DNA of 64,000 bases from Acanthosepion lycidas (GCA_963932145.1 OZ010586.1:53168669-53232668); one strand, 5' to 3'. Numbered from the stretch's first letter, positions 12,256 to 23,284 are shown. Numbers and translations: made by a program. Notes: generated by a model from the letters alone, not told the origin.

Positions 12256-13147
12256 ATAGAAAGTTTAATCTTACCTCAAAATAAATTACTTATAAATATA
12301 TTGATGGAAGAAAAACAACTATGTTGTATTTAAATGAATATAAAGCAACTTAAGAAGATTTCTTAATGTACATGTATATTAATGTGCATACAAAGTTTCT
12401 TGTGTCTATGAATATCTCTCTCTCTCTATATATATATATATGCAGTGATTTTTATGTTAATGTTAATATCTGTTTAATATTACCATCATACCAACTAATG
12501 AAAATATAACTAAATCTCTCATTAAGGAATATTACATTTTATTCCACTGTGGATTTTGTCAGTGTGTATGTGTGTGTAGCCTTGGAGCTGACAGCCAAAT
12601 ATAGATATTATATTCTCATATACAATGTAAGAGACTCTCCCTACTGCTGTGGTGGATGTTTATACATCTATATCTCTCATAGAGTTTGTAGATATGCATC
12701 ACAGGTGCAGCGAGACCAGGCATGCAAGTTTGTACTTGGTGGCAAGCAAGATACCTCCCAGATCAGCTATGCACTTGTTTTCTCTGAAGCTGATTGAGAG
12801 TGCAAAACTCAAGTCATGTTCTTGACCCCTTTCTGCCAATTATTTTAGGAAAAACATTTAATTTAAAATGAATTTTTTATTTGTTTTTAATATAGAAACT
12901 AAGGCACTTTGAAGTACCCTAGAAGTGGGTAACACCTCTACCAGATGTATGACTTGACAAATGGACTCATTTCAAGCTCAGAAGGGCATAAAAAGAACCA
13001 AGATCAATGTATAAACATGTCAGTAACTGGTTTTTGAACATTATGTTTTGAACATGCTTATTCATCCGTATCTGAAAAAGATACTTTTGGTAAAAACGTA
13101 CATGCACGTCTATGTAGAGGAATGGATTAAATTGTCAAGTTTCATTC
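12256..13147. other. Non-coding stretch, unrecognised
   Basis: Contains a short (TC)n(TA)n tract at 12415-12440. The frame at 12549-12797 has no domain I know, and its end (GAGTGCAAAA after a Ser/Glu-type run) resembles 31330-31370, so it is more likely a repeat than a gene. Confidence 0.35.
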
Positions 13148-13808
13148 ATATGAATGACATGCATGTCTCCAAACCCATTCAGAAATATCTAAACTGTCAG
13201 CTATATACAACCACTTTGTAAGATCAATGATTAAATATGGCTTTAAGCGAGTGAAGCTTATGTGCTTTAGTAAATGCCACACTTCTTCAAACCTTGTGGA
13301 CTGGCACAACAGAATCACAAATAAAGAACTGTAACAGAATAACAGAAACCACATCACTTGATGAATTTCTATAAGAGGAACAACTAAAATGGATATCACA
13401 TGGAACTCAAAGAGAGAAAATAATTATATAATCAAAATATTGACATTTCACAATACTTCAAATAAAAGGTTAGGAAGGAAACACCCCCAAAATACTGGAA
13501 AGAGCAATAACAGTTACTGGACTTTAGAAACCTATTTTCCTGAAAAAATTGTTTTAAGAGAAAGATTTTATAAATTTCAACTGAAAGTAATACTGGTTGC
13601 TCAGTCAATGAATGCTGAATGTTTCCTTATAAGGAAACATCTAATATTACGATTACCATTAGGAAAGAAAAACTACCAACCAATTCATCATTATCAACAC
13701 TTTGAGTAAAATTTTATTTAATCACATTTCATAACACTATTTAAAATAAATTAAAATGTAACTTATTTCAGTATTTAAATTTTGCATCCAATTCTCTAAA
13801 ATTAAGCA
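13148..13808 (+). repeat. Palindrome-core repeat, copy A of a 661-bp inverted pair
   Basis: This 661-bp block is repeated in reverse complement at 26560-27220 with no indel and, as far as I could read, only one or two mismatches. A frame of 106 codons (13389-13709) and an antisense frame of about 84 codons are identical in protein between the two copies, but neither has a known domain and both are probably incidental. The core GTTTCCTTATAAGGAAAC lies at about 13620-13637. The left end stops inside the family, since the other copies continue, so copy A is truncated. Confidence 0.85.
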
Positions 13809-14049
13809 CTGTGCTGATAACAAATATAGCGCCAGTTTGTTTACATTGCGCAGATCAGTACGAACATTTCAGTGATTGTGCAGGTCAGTGTTGTCAACAC
13901 TGTGTGAAAATTTTCTGTGAATTGATTGGACGGTTTTTGAAATATTAGAAAAAAAGTTATCTCGATAATAATTTGGCACACAGTGTAGTTAGAAGACTTA
14001 TGCACAAAAATGTATGCAGTTACCCCCAGATGATGCCTGAATGATAAGA

Positions 14050-14165
14050 GTAATGGCAATAGTCATTTCCTTAAAAGGAAACATTCACTGACCAAGCATC
14101 CAGTAACAATGTTAGTTGAAATTTATAAAATCTTTCTCTTAAAACAATTTTTCAATAAAACAATT
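14050..14165 (-). repeat. Palindrome-core repeat fragment, reversed
   Basis: Positions 14067-14160 match the 26730-26825 part of copy B (TTTCCTTAAAAGGAAACATT, then GAAATTTATAAAATCTTTC) with clear divergence, including one base lost from the palindrome symmetry. Confidence 0.6.
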
Positions 14166-15350
14166 AAAACAGTGTATATAAATGTAGAATATATATAAAA
14201 ATATATAAAAGTTTCCATATTTATACCCCAATATATAAACTTCTAAAGACAGTTTAACAGCTGATAACTATGATAAAAACTGTTCATAATACATGAGGCA
14301 ATTTATACATGAATGAAATGACAAGTGATACTTATTAAATACACATGCAGAGAAATGTGTGCAGGGAGAAATCTAATAAACTCTATTTCTAACAGAATCA
14401 TTAATCTCTTGCATTGATTTCTTCTTTGTTCACATTCAACTCAATTTTTACCATAACAATAGACATAGACACATGAATAAGTTAATAATGATGAAAAGGC
14501 ATTTATTTTGCATACCAACTTTTTCAATAAAACTTCCTTCAATTCATTTAACCCAACACTGCTCCAGTAATCATAGAGAGTTAACATTTTACAACTACAA
14601 TTCTAAGATCAAAATTCAGTTAATAACTATATCAGGCTATCGAATTACTGATGCTTCTTTACAGACAGCCTTTATCAAATTTTAAATGGTCTCAGCAATA
14701 TGGACTCCAAGAGCTACCATCTGTCTAAATTGTATCTCCATTGGTTTATTCAATTAAAAATGAACATGTTTAAGAGTTTTTAAAATGATTAATGTTTTTG
14801 TTTGAGACTCAGATATGTTTGTATTAATATTAATTTTTTTTTCAATTACCATCCTTGTTTTTCTTTCAAATTGCAGGAAATTTTTTATTAAACTCTGTTA
14901 GATGTGCAGTGTCTGTTTCTGCTTATAATCTTATCTGTGGGCCACATCATGTCCAGGTACCTTTTTGCAAATTAAGTCTTACTCTGGCAGTTTTCAAAGC
15001 TTTATCAATTCCAGTTTCTTTTATGTGGCTTCATATAAACACTTTCTTTAGAAAATGCTGCTTTTGTTTTCTTTCCAGATTAAGTTTTAGTTCTATAACC
15101 TTCTTTTGTTAGCAGCATTGAATTGTGGGATATTGCAGGTGTTTCTAGGTATTTTGGAATTATGTCGCTTTGTCTGTGTTTTCCACAAATGAAATAGTGT
15201 TTTTATTTTAACTTCTTCCCATATGGTTTAGACCTCCCCTTTCCATAATGGGATATAACACACTACTAAAACATGATACATATCTCAAGATAAAGTGAAA
15301 ATAATTATATATAGCATGAAGAAATGGAAACATATATTTCATAACTAGAA
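14166..15350. other. AT-rich non-coding stretch
   Basis: No gene accepted. A pyrimidine run and CAG at about 14855-14876, with CAG/GTAC at about 14957, look like splice sites on the plus strand, but the frame between them has no recognisable domain. Confidence 0.35.
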
Positions 15351-15351
15351 A

Positions 15352-15694
15352 TCTAATGTAGATATCAGTCTCACCAAGCCTCTTTTCTATGCAACGTTTG
15401 GGACCACATTGTATTGAAACACCAGTTCTTCTATGATCACCAAAGTTAAGCAACATTGAGTCTTTACAGTACTTAGATGGGTTAACACTTGGGAATACCA
15501 GATACTGTAAGCTTGGATGTGCAGGTGGTGTAATGGCTCAGAATTGTTAATCAGAGAGCCAAGTTTCAATTTCAGTTAGGTTCATTATATTCTCTGGTGC
15601 ACAAATACTATTTGGAAAGGTGTGAATTCACCTCTTCTCTCCCTATCTATGGATTAATTAGTAAGACTTGTATCAGTAAATATTTATTATCTCC
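15352..15694 (+). repeat. SINE-2: 5S rRNA-headed, tRNA-joined SINE
   Basis: About 15400-15514 is a diverged 5S rRNA: GATCACCAAAGTTAAGCAAC (5S box A region, about 15435-15454), AGTACTTAGATGGG (box C region) and TGGGAATACCAGATACTGTA (3' stem). It runs straight into a tRNA-like part with an A box TGGTGTAATGG at 15526-15536 and a B box GTTTCAATTTC at 15563-15573, then a tail ending AATTAGTAAGACTTGTATCA. A short segment before the 5S part (15352-15399) is shared with the reversed neighbour. This is a retroposon, not a working 5S gene: the 5S part lacks a terminator and is joined to unrelated sequence. Confidence 0.85.
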
Positions 15695-15757
15695 CTCCCC
15701 CAAACCTATTACAATCTGAAAATATTTTCTTATTTGAAATAATCTGCAAAGGGTTGA

Positions 15758-15998
15758 TAACAATAAGTGAATATAATGAACCCAACTGGAATTGGAACTT
15801 GGCTCTTTGATTAACAATTCTGAGCCATTATTCATTACACCAGCTGAACATCTAAACTTACAGCATCTGGTATTCCTAGGTACTGACTAGACTCAATGTT
15901 GCTTAACTGGTGATCATACCTGAACTGGTGTTTCAATATGATGTGGTTGCTAACCTTGTATAGAAAAGAAGCTCAGTGAGACTGACACCTACACTCAA
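15758..15998 (-). repeat. SINE-2 (5S-tRNA), reversed
   Basis: Reading the minus strand gives the same 5S-like block (about 15865-15950) and tRNA-like block (about 15775-15850). It faces the copy at 15352-15694 tail to tail, so nearly 240 bases on each side can pair. Confidence 0.8.
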
Positions 15999-16218
15999 TT
16001 TCTAGTTAGACAACACACAAGGTAGGTTGTAACACATCAGTCACCTTTGAATTCCCATGCTATTCAAGATTTTTTTTTATATATTAGCATATGCTATGTT
16101 TTTCTTTCAGTATTTCATGGTATTTGTAGAGACAGGAATAAATTAACTTTTCAACCATCAGTCAATTCTTAGAGTTGTCTTTACCAGAAGAAAAACCTCA
16201 AAAGCAATAACACTTATC

Positions 16219-16319
16219 AAAGAGGATCATTGATAAGTTTAAAATAACTAATTAACAATAAATGTGAGATAAGACTGTTTTATTGTTTAATATTTTAAAC
16301 TTATCAAGGATCCTCTTTC
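16219..16319. repeat. Short foldback (MITE-like)
   Basis: AAAGAGGATCATTGATAAG at 16219 and TTATCAAGGATCCTCTTT ending at about 16318 pair as inverted arms of about 28 bases with one indel-type mismatch. The middle is AT-rich. Superfamily unknown. Confidence 0.6.
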
Positions 16320-16955
16320 AATCAATTGGATAGCAAATGCTTTAGTTTCCATTCTGTAATTGTGATTCTAAACAATTGATTTTATTTTACAAGAAGAAAT
16401 AATAATCTCTTTGCCTCTCCAAATGTTATTTGCTATGGTCTCCTCACGTCCTATGACTTATGCTGCTCCAAGATTGGCAGTTGGTTTTAAAAATAAAATT
16501 AAACAGTAACATAAGCTTCAGGTGTCTGTTGTTCCAGGTCATCCTCAGGGAATTTTGAACCGAGCCCTTTATTTAATTAGATTCTTCTCAGTCTGCTGTC
16601 CCTGTCTCAGGATGTCATGGGTTGTTCTTTATTTATTACTGTCCAGCATTTATTTTTGCTTGTTTCCAAGGTGTCTGAGTCTATCCAACATGGCCAAGGG
16701 ATTAATCTCACAATGCCATCAAATTCATGAACTGATATGAGGCTTTTGTAAACAATATAAAATCCAGACAGAAACTATGTTGCTTTAATCAGGGATTTTG
16801 CAATCATTTTCTTCAAAGTAAGAAACATCTGCAGAGAAACATAGGGAACAAAAAAAAATCAGATCCAACCAAACAGAAGACAAAAAACACCTATTGATTA
16901 TAGGTTCTACGACATCAAAGATCAGTGTTTTTAAGAATAAAAGCTGAGTAATCTT
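16320..16955. other. Non-coding stretch, unrecognised
   Basis: The frame at 16522-16740 has no domain I know. Nothing else supported. Confidence 0.3.
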
Positions 16956-16959
16956 GTAA

Positions 16960-17390
16960 TGCTACAACAGTTCTAATTCTGAATTTCAAAGAACTGACTG
17001 TCATATCAATCCTCCTATATTGCAGTGAATGCTGGACAGTTTTCTCACAGATGAAGAGGAGATTTGATGCAACAGTAGGATGCTGAGAATAACATAGATG
17101 GGGCATGTGAACAATGAACAAGTTTTTAGGATAATGGGTGTGAAAAGGGCTGTTGTGCTTAGGATCAGAAAGAAATATGAAATTTCTGGGCTAATGAAGA
17201 AAGAAAGCTTAGAGAGTTTGACACTCACAGGACATTCTGAAGGCAAAAGAAATTTAGACAGACAGCAATTAATCTATCTAATGAATGGATGGCAGAACAG
17301 GGAGTTGGAGGGATAGTACAGAGACAAACCTTACTTAGAGCTATTAGTCATGTAGGGCCATAGTATATATAAGAAGAAGAATAATGAAGA
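16960..17390 (+). pseudogene. LINE (RTE-like) reverse transcriptase 3' end, broken
   Basis: The plus strand carries a diverged copy of the C-terminal end of the LINE ORF best kept at 28545-28985: the CSECWTV block at about 17020-17040, then a basic LRIRKK block, an ESLESLTLTGH block at 17210-17245, and the 3' segment with ATAGTACAGAGACAAACC and the GTAGGGCCATAG end. Frames shift at least twice and stops interrupt it. It is a 5'-truncated dead copy, as usual for LINEs. Confidence 0.65.
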
Positions 17391-17533
17391 ATAATCTAAT
17401 TAATTGTTTGTTTAAATGCTGCAACTGTTCAAATTTCAAACAGTTGAAATTGTTGCATAAAATAAGTGTTTTTTCATCATTAGATGATAGACTTATTACT
17501 ATACATATATAAGCACTTCAACATCTAAAACAT

Positions 17534-17564
<31 letters not shown>

Positions 17565-17589
17565 TATGAAATGGACAAAGTTCAACAAT

Positions 17590-17885
17590 TATTTTAAGAC
17601 ATTTTTATGTTTATACATTCTTTTTATAGATAGAAATATTTAAGTAAACGCTTTGTTTATAATAAACAGTATTAAATAGCATTTACCGGCCTGAAAGTCC
17701 GAGAAATTTTCACAGAAAATATTTGTCCGCTGACAGAAATCGAACGGAACTGTCATATAGCTTGACATGCCTTAACCGATTGGGCCACAGAGGAGCGTTT
17801 GGTTAGCAACAATGTTTATTATAAACAGAGCATTTGCTTAACTATTTGTGTCTATAAAAAGAATGTATAAATATAAAAATGTCTA

Positions 17886-17891
<6 letters not shown>
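17590..17891. repeat. Foldback element with a tRNA-like centre
   Basis: Two arms of 78 bases (17590-17667 and 17814-17891) are inverted repeats with about ten mismatches. The arms carry TACATTCTTTTTATAGA and TTTGTTTATAATAAAC. The centre, on the minus strand at about 17720-17800, reads as a tRNA-like sequence with A box TGGCCCAATCGGTTAAGG and a B-box-like GTTCCGTTCGATTTC. (TA)n tracts touch both ends (17536-17563 and 17888-17930), so it seems to have inserted in a TA microsatellite. Confidence 0.7.
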
Positions 17892-17930
<39 letters not shown>

Positions 17931-17932
<2 letters not shown>

Positions 17933-18149
17933 TTAATGAAAAACAGACCACTTTAAGGTACCATTACAATAATTTATTTCACCAAAATCCTTTTAAAGGA
18001 CTCTGGATCATCAGGTAACACTTCCAACAACGAAATGAAAGGAAAAATGATATTGAAAATTGATGGGTAGTGTAATTTTTGTAATTTAACAGTGGGGGAA
18101 TTTTAAATTATTGTAATGGTACCTTAAAGTGGTCTGTTTTTCATTAAAT
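17931..18149. repeat. Foldback/MITE with 46-bp perfect arms
   Basis: The arm beginning ATTTAATGAAAAACAGACCA at 17931-17976 is repeated exactly, reversed, at 18104-18149. The 127-base centre has no coding potential. A (TA)n tract abuts the left end. Confidence 0.8.
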
Positions 18150-18232
18150 ATTAGCTCTGGATTCACATTGAGCTCTCAGGATTTCATCCTCCTTGGAATT
18201 ACCCATACAGTTTACCAAGTTCTTCGTAACTG

Positions 18233-18235
<3 letters not shown>

Positions 18236-18278
<43 letters not shown>

Positions 18279-18419
18279 AAGTTTTAAATGTTGAAGTATT
18301 TATATATGTATATTAATAAGTACATAGTTTAATTCTTACTGAAATTCCTGACAAGTGATGAGTGAAAAATTACGAAACGAGTTGATGACAATATGTATTG
18401 AATTTTATTATTCCAATTC

Positions 18420-18466
<47 letters not shown>
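18236..18466. repeat. (TA)n tracts flanking a short unique segment
   Basis: Two pure (TA)n runs, about 18236-18275 and 18422-18466, bracket a short segment with no recognised feature. Confidence 0.8.
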
Positions 18467-18468
<2 letters not shown>

Positions 18469-18640
18469 GACGTCAACACCAAATGCTGACAGTATATTTC
18501 ATGCTTGAATGCAATCTTCGAGCATGAAACAGACTGTTGACCTCAGTGTCCACCTTTAAACTTTATATTCACATATGCACTATCCCTGATATTGAGCACT
18601 TCTATTCATAAATACTCCATACCTTAAAACTATATTTTTA
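18467..18640 (+). repeat. Foldback family member related to 49921-50140
   Basis: GACGTCAACACCAAATG, TTTCATGCTTGAA and GAGCATGAAACAGACTGTTG form decayed arms, followed by CACATATGCACTATCCCTGA and ACCTTAAAACTATATTT, which also follow the better preserved copy at 49921-50068. Same family, older copy. Confidence 0.65.
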
Positions 18641-18691
18641 TCATGTATAATATATATGTATATTTAGGCAGCATATCTTCATTCGAGCATT

Positions 18692-19068
18692 TTTGGTTGA
18701 ATAATCTAGACATATTATGTCTATTTATTTTTATTTTTATCCTCTCAAATTCACAGATCAATTTCTTAAAGTTGTTATTAAACTCATTAAGGAAGAACCC
18801 ATAGTTATTATCATTTCTTTTATTTTCCCAAGTAATTTCAATCTCATCCAAGATCATCTTCAGGGATGAATTGCTAAAATGAAAAAAATTAATGTAACTG
18901 ATAGTTGTGAATTTTTTTGTATATGCACAAAAATGCAGGCCATTATAATTATGAATACATATGAACGTTTTCCATCATAGTTAATTGAAAAATTAACTGC
19001 TAGCCATAAATTTGAGAGGATTAAAATAAAAATAAATAGACATAATATGTCCATATTATTCAATGAAA
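18692..19068. repeat. Long-armed foldback element
   Basis: Arms of about 60 bases: 18692-18751, with GACATATTATGTCTATTTAT and ATCCTCTCAAAT, pairs with 19009-19068 in reverse with few mismatches. The centre of about 257 bases is AT-rich. An antisense frame at 18630-18857 crosses the arm and looks incidental. Confidence 0.7.
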
Positions 19069-19079
19069 CATGCTTGAAA

Positions 19080-19084
19080 ATATA

Positions 19085-19124
<40 letters not shown>

Positions 19125-19152
19125 CACAAATATATATATATATATATATATA

Positions 19153-19188
<36 letters not shown>

Positions 19189-19229
19189 CATACACAAATA
19201 TATATATATATATATATATACATACACAA

Positions 19230-19292
<63 letters not shown>

Positions 19293-19295
19293 GGA
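19080..19295. repeat. Compound (TA)n/(TACA)n microsatellite
   Basis: Long TA runs are broken by regularly placed CATACA units. Every reading frame here gives Tyr-Ile repeats, which are not genes. Confidence 0.9.
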
Positions 19296-19299
19296 GGGA

Positions 19300-20238
19300 A
19301 AGAGAGATGCACACCTATATGGTATTTAGACATTATCTAATTATACCAGTAAATAGAATAAACTCATTTACATCCATCATATAATAAAACTTGAATATGT
19401 AGAATATATATATTTATATAAAGTTTCATTGAAAAATGTTTTGTAATGTATTTTAATTATATATCTTTTGAAGGTCCATTTAGCTTAGTCTGTACAGTAC
19501 ATTTATGCAATTAGAATTAAAATGGTGACACCAATGAAATTTTGCTTTCAGTCTCTTTATTATCATTACTTCCATTAAAGACAATTTCAAATTTTTCTCA
19601 AAATGGCCCTGCACAGCCAAAGCAATGCAACAGTGAATGTGTTAATAAGTCCATAGCCTAATTTATAAAAAAAAATTTGATTTATATAACACAGCAAATA
19701 TTTATTTATTTTTAGCATATTCTCTTTCTTGTCAATGCTCTTAACCCAATGCTATTCATTAAAGTGGCACAAGATCTCAATCTTGGAGCACCTTGCATCA
19801 TTTTCCCTCACTAAACTAACAAAGTGTCTGCAAAAGCCATTTGCTAGTCATCCATTTGCTGTAAGTGCCCATATGTAAATTGATGGTGATTTGAAATTTT
19901 TGTTTTTCTATTTTTTTTTTAATGCTATGTCCCTTTTGAGAAAGATAAAGGAATGTTTTCTGTTGCCTTCTCCATAGTTTTGAATCCAAAATTGTTCTTC
20001 TCCTAGACTAACTGCCAACCAAGTTTAGAGAATTTAACCTGCTATTAACATGTAGCTGGGAGCTGGCCTAATAGTGGGGAGATGAAGTCAAATGTTTCCC
20101 ACTGGCATTAGTGCAAATGTGAATGCAACAGGCAATGCTGGAATTTGATCTTTACTTTCTGCACTGATATCCCTTGCACTATCGATATATCCTTGATAGT
20201 TACACCAGGAAAAATGTAATATTGGAAAACAATGACAA
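19300..20238. other. Non-coding stretch with a piggyBac-like end
   Basis: AGCAATGCAACAGTGAATGTGTTAA at about 19620-19644 resembles the right end of the MITE at 30569-30812 and a similar stretch at about 51340-51375. I find no matching left end. Nothing else supported. Confidence 0.35.
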
Positions 20239-20239
20239 A

Positions 20240-20595
20240 GAATATCTGTCTATATTTCTGAGATGAGGTATTGTAATTATATACACTATTTATATAGTTC
20301 AGGCTGTTGTCCTCATCTCTGTTGCCATATTCACATTTTGGCTTTTGTATGCTTTGGCCTTCTTCAGGTGATTGAAATTTCAAACTGAACCCTTTATTAC
20401 ATCCACCTGGGGTAGATTGTTCAATTTCCATGTGCAGTGACTCTTCCAGATATCTCAGTATCAGTTTTTCCCATTTTAACTCAACTTTCCAAATTTCTAA
20501 TCACCTCTGCTGAAGCCAGGTATTGAACTCACAACTCTTTGGATTAAGTTACTGGATTCAACCAATGCTTATATCCACTTGAGGATACATAGCCC
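20240..20595 (-). repeat. SINE-1, full length, reversed
   Basis: On the minus strand: tRNA-like head at about 20515-20592 (box A complement of CCACTTGAGGATACATAG region, box B complement of GTATTGAACTCA), linker, and body to CCTCATCTCAGAAATATAG at about 20245. Moderately diverged. Confidence 0.75.
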
Positions 20596-20690
20596 AATGG
20601 ATAAAAATGTTGGTTGAATCAAAAGCATTGATTGTCCTCAAAGACACATGACCCAGTGGATAAAAGCATTGGCTGAATCTGAATGAAGAA
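20585..20690 (+). repeat. SINE-1 heads, forward, partly doubled
   Basis: Two tRNA-like heads in a row, CATAGCCCAATGGATAAAAA and CATGACCCAGTGGATAAAAG, both followed by TTGGTTGAATC or TTGGCTGAATC. They face the reversed copy at 20240-20595 head to head. Confidence 0.65.
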
Positions 20691-21461
20691 ACTGTTCAGA
20701 AGCTGTTGATTGTTCTGTTAGTACAAAGTCACATGTCATCGCAATATGAGCATAATGACTTTCTTCAGACTGATAACAATAGAAGATTATTTGCTCTCTC
20801 CCAGAAACTATAACTAAAGTCTGTTCAACATAGCTGCAGTATAAAGCACAGGTTGGTTTTATGGGTGTTGAACAAACACAGATGTGCCTGAGCAGGCGTT
20901 TGCAACAGGGATTAGCTAGCCACACTAGTAAAGAAGCAAACTGGATATGAGAGGCCAGTTTCAATAGTTATGTGACCAAATTTAGCATAAAGAAAATATA
21001 CAGAGGGTTGACTGCAACATTCAAAGAAAAATTTTAAACCAGCTTCTAACATTGAGAATTGCTGAAAATAAAAAATTGATCACTACTTAAAATCTAGAAA
21101 AAAAAAGAAACTTTAATTACAAGATCCCCAATCATTTTCACTTCCTGACAACTGAATAATACATTTTTTTAAAAGTGCATTTGTTTCTAATTTTCCATTG
21201 ATTCTTCTGTGGAGAATTTCATGTCATTATAAACATATTCTTTTTTAAATGATTTTTACAAGTTATTCCCTATATAAAAAACAGTTTAAAATAACAATGA
21301 ATTGATATTCAAGTTGATTTACAAAAATAATGTATGTTTTCATTACACATCTAGCCAACACTTATAGCTAACCTGGTTGTCTATTCATTTATTAGCCATA
21401 TCACCAGAATGTATTCGTAAAGCATTTTACAAGACCCATTGATCATTCTTCTTTGGTATTT

Positions 21462-21497
<36 letters not shown>

Positions 21498-21845
21498 TAT
21501 TGGGCATATTCATACAGTGCTTTCAAATATGTAAACAGAGCTTACTTCTAGAATATATGGTTGTAGGCCACTAATTATTCTAATCTAACTGGGGCACATC
21601 AGTCAATAAATGGAGAGTTCTCTTTTTGAACCAAGTCAAATAGCAATCTTTCAGAAATATTTCCATTGACAAATTGCCAGTGTTTACTGATATTGATTAC
21701 AATTTACAGGCAAAGATTCCCACTTACTTTGATTTAAAAGAAGATGATACACTCTTATAATTGGCTACAGATACTGAACTTAGCCTATACATCAAACGTT
21801 ATAACTTTCTGTGTTTTAACCCCAGAGATATTTCTCAGCTGTTGA
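20691..21845. other. Non-coding stretch with a (TA)n tract
   Basis: (TA)n lies at 21464-21494. The minus frame at 20638-20964 starts inside SINE-1 and has no domain. Nothing else recognised. Confidence 0.35.
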
Positions 21846-22425
21846 TATTTGCATAGAACATATGTATCGAGTAAGTACCTGACTCCTCTTGCTATCCTCT
21901 ACCTTTACAAGAGCCAGATCAGGCTAAAAATAGAGTACTTTTGTCATATTTGGGTGGGAGCTGTCCAGACCTCAATCTCCAGCCTTGATAGAGACCAAAA
22001 GTGTCTCCGAGCCCTTGTGGATGACAAATTATTCTCCACCCTTCAACCTTTCTCCTCCAGGCAGGATGTGGCAAGACTCTCACTACTCTATTGCTACTTC
22101 TGCAGAAAGTGCTCAGACAAACTACATTCCCTGGTTATGCTATGTCAAACATTTATGGCAAGAACACGCCATGCCACTTACATAGTAGCCAACCACCTAC
22201 ATTCCCTCTGTATTCCATTTGGTGAGAAGTAAGTTCCACTTGAGACACTTCTTCCTGTGAACAACTACAACAGGATGTTTCCCCTGATTACTACAATCTT
22301 AACTCATTCAAGGCTTAGGTTAACTGTTATCTCCCATATCTATACAAATGGTATCCTACTATAAACCTCTACCGCAAGTGGTCCCTGGACCTCGTAAAGA
22401 GTGAACCTTACTGTAAAAAAAAATA
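21846..22425 (+). pseudogene. LINE (CR1/Jockey-type) C-terminal end, broken
   Basis: A frame of 127 codons gives the end of a non-LTR reverse transcriptase: LYKSQIRLKIEYFCHIW (the usual 'Y+S.+R..LEY....W' block), SLDRDQKCLRALVDD, LQPFSSRQDVARLSLLYCYF, then TARHATY-like residues. Past about 22230 the frame is broken, though YNLNLF- and WSLDLV-like tail segments persist, ending near a short A run at about 22415. It is 5'-truncated. The same LINE family is seen reversed at 50500-50865. Clade not certain. Confidence 0.75.
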
Positions 22426-23284
22426 TGTTTATTTTTATGATATTTTACTTAATTGAAGAAAATTTCTTTGGTGATGGGACCACATGGAAGCCATGGCAAA
22501 TGATTCCAATGTGATCTTTTATCATTAAATCTGTCAACCTTTAATAATATCACTACTACATCAAGTTTCTTGTCTTCCTATTAACTTGATCCATGCTATA
22601 ACTTTTAAGGTAATGATTTTGCTCACCACTTACTAACCCTTTTCCAGTGAAGTAGTTTCTGTACAATCTTGGGGTTCCCATAGTCTGTGGATTTATAAGA
22701 ACAAGTGCATGTGGAACTAAGTTTATTCCCAGACTATGTTTTGATTTCCAATTCCACAAATATTTCTCTTTATTATATTTGATCTTTTGAGATATATGGC
22801 AACATTATTAAATAAAGCCTGTTGTATTGTGTTGTTCTATGACACGTGATCAATAGTAAACTTCTATCTGCCTCTTTCTTTACTATACTTTACTTTATTT
22901 CTCTTAACTGTTTGCTCTTTTTTCTTGCAACAATATTTAAGATTCTGCCTGCTGCTTCATGGTTCAGGCAAATATTTAACTTCCTGTCATCTAGTTGTCT
23001 TATGTATGTGAATCCTAAGTTCAGCTGGATTCACTTGCTGTTTATGTTGCACTCACCAACATCATTTAAGACTGATTATGTACTAGTTTACCTTCTAGGT
23101 AGCCCCCAACTCAGAAACACCTTGCACTTTTGATTCTCTGAGCTGACACTGAGTATAAAGTATATATTACTTTGGTATCATTTAGGTTGAACCCAATACA
23201 TGTTGGTGTCACCATAGATCAACTCCTTTTAGTTTGAAAGTTCCTGATGGGCATTAAAATGAATTCTTGGCATGAATCAAATAC
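22426..23284. other. Non-coding stretch, unrecognised
   Basis: The frames at 22556-22759 (minus) and 22846-23133 (plus) have no domain I know. Confidence 0.3.

Noticed and set aside
12549-12797. Cys-rich 82-codon frame as a small secreted protein
   Set aside because: No signal peptide pattern, no Cys spacing known to me, and its end resembles sequence at 31 kb, so it is more likely a repeat.
13389-13709. 106-codon frame, identical in the two inverted copies
   Set aside because: Identity follows from the near-identical 661-bp DNA; the diverged copy at 5281-5825 does not keep the frame and no domain is seen.
14855-15112. Possible plus-strand exon with acceptor-like and donor-like signals
   Set aside because: The peptide has no known domain, composition is that of the AT-rich background, and chance splice-like motifs are common here.
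15400-15514. A functional 5S rRNA gene
   Set aside because: Too many changes from 5S rRNA, no T-run terminator at the end, and it continues into a tRNA-like part as in four other copies; a SINE explains it.
17720-17800. A functional tRNA gene on the minus strand
   Set aside because: A and B boxes are recognisable but I cannot form proper acceptor stem pairing, and it lies between foldback arms.
19047-19384. Overlapping frames of Tyr-Ile repeats on both strands (also 49602-49975 and 773-1069)
   Set aside because: They are translations of (TA)n and (TACA)n microsatellites.
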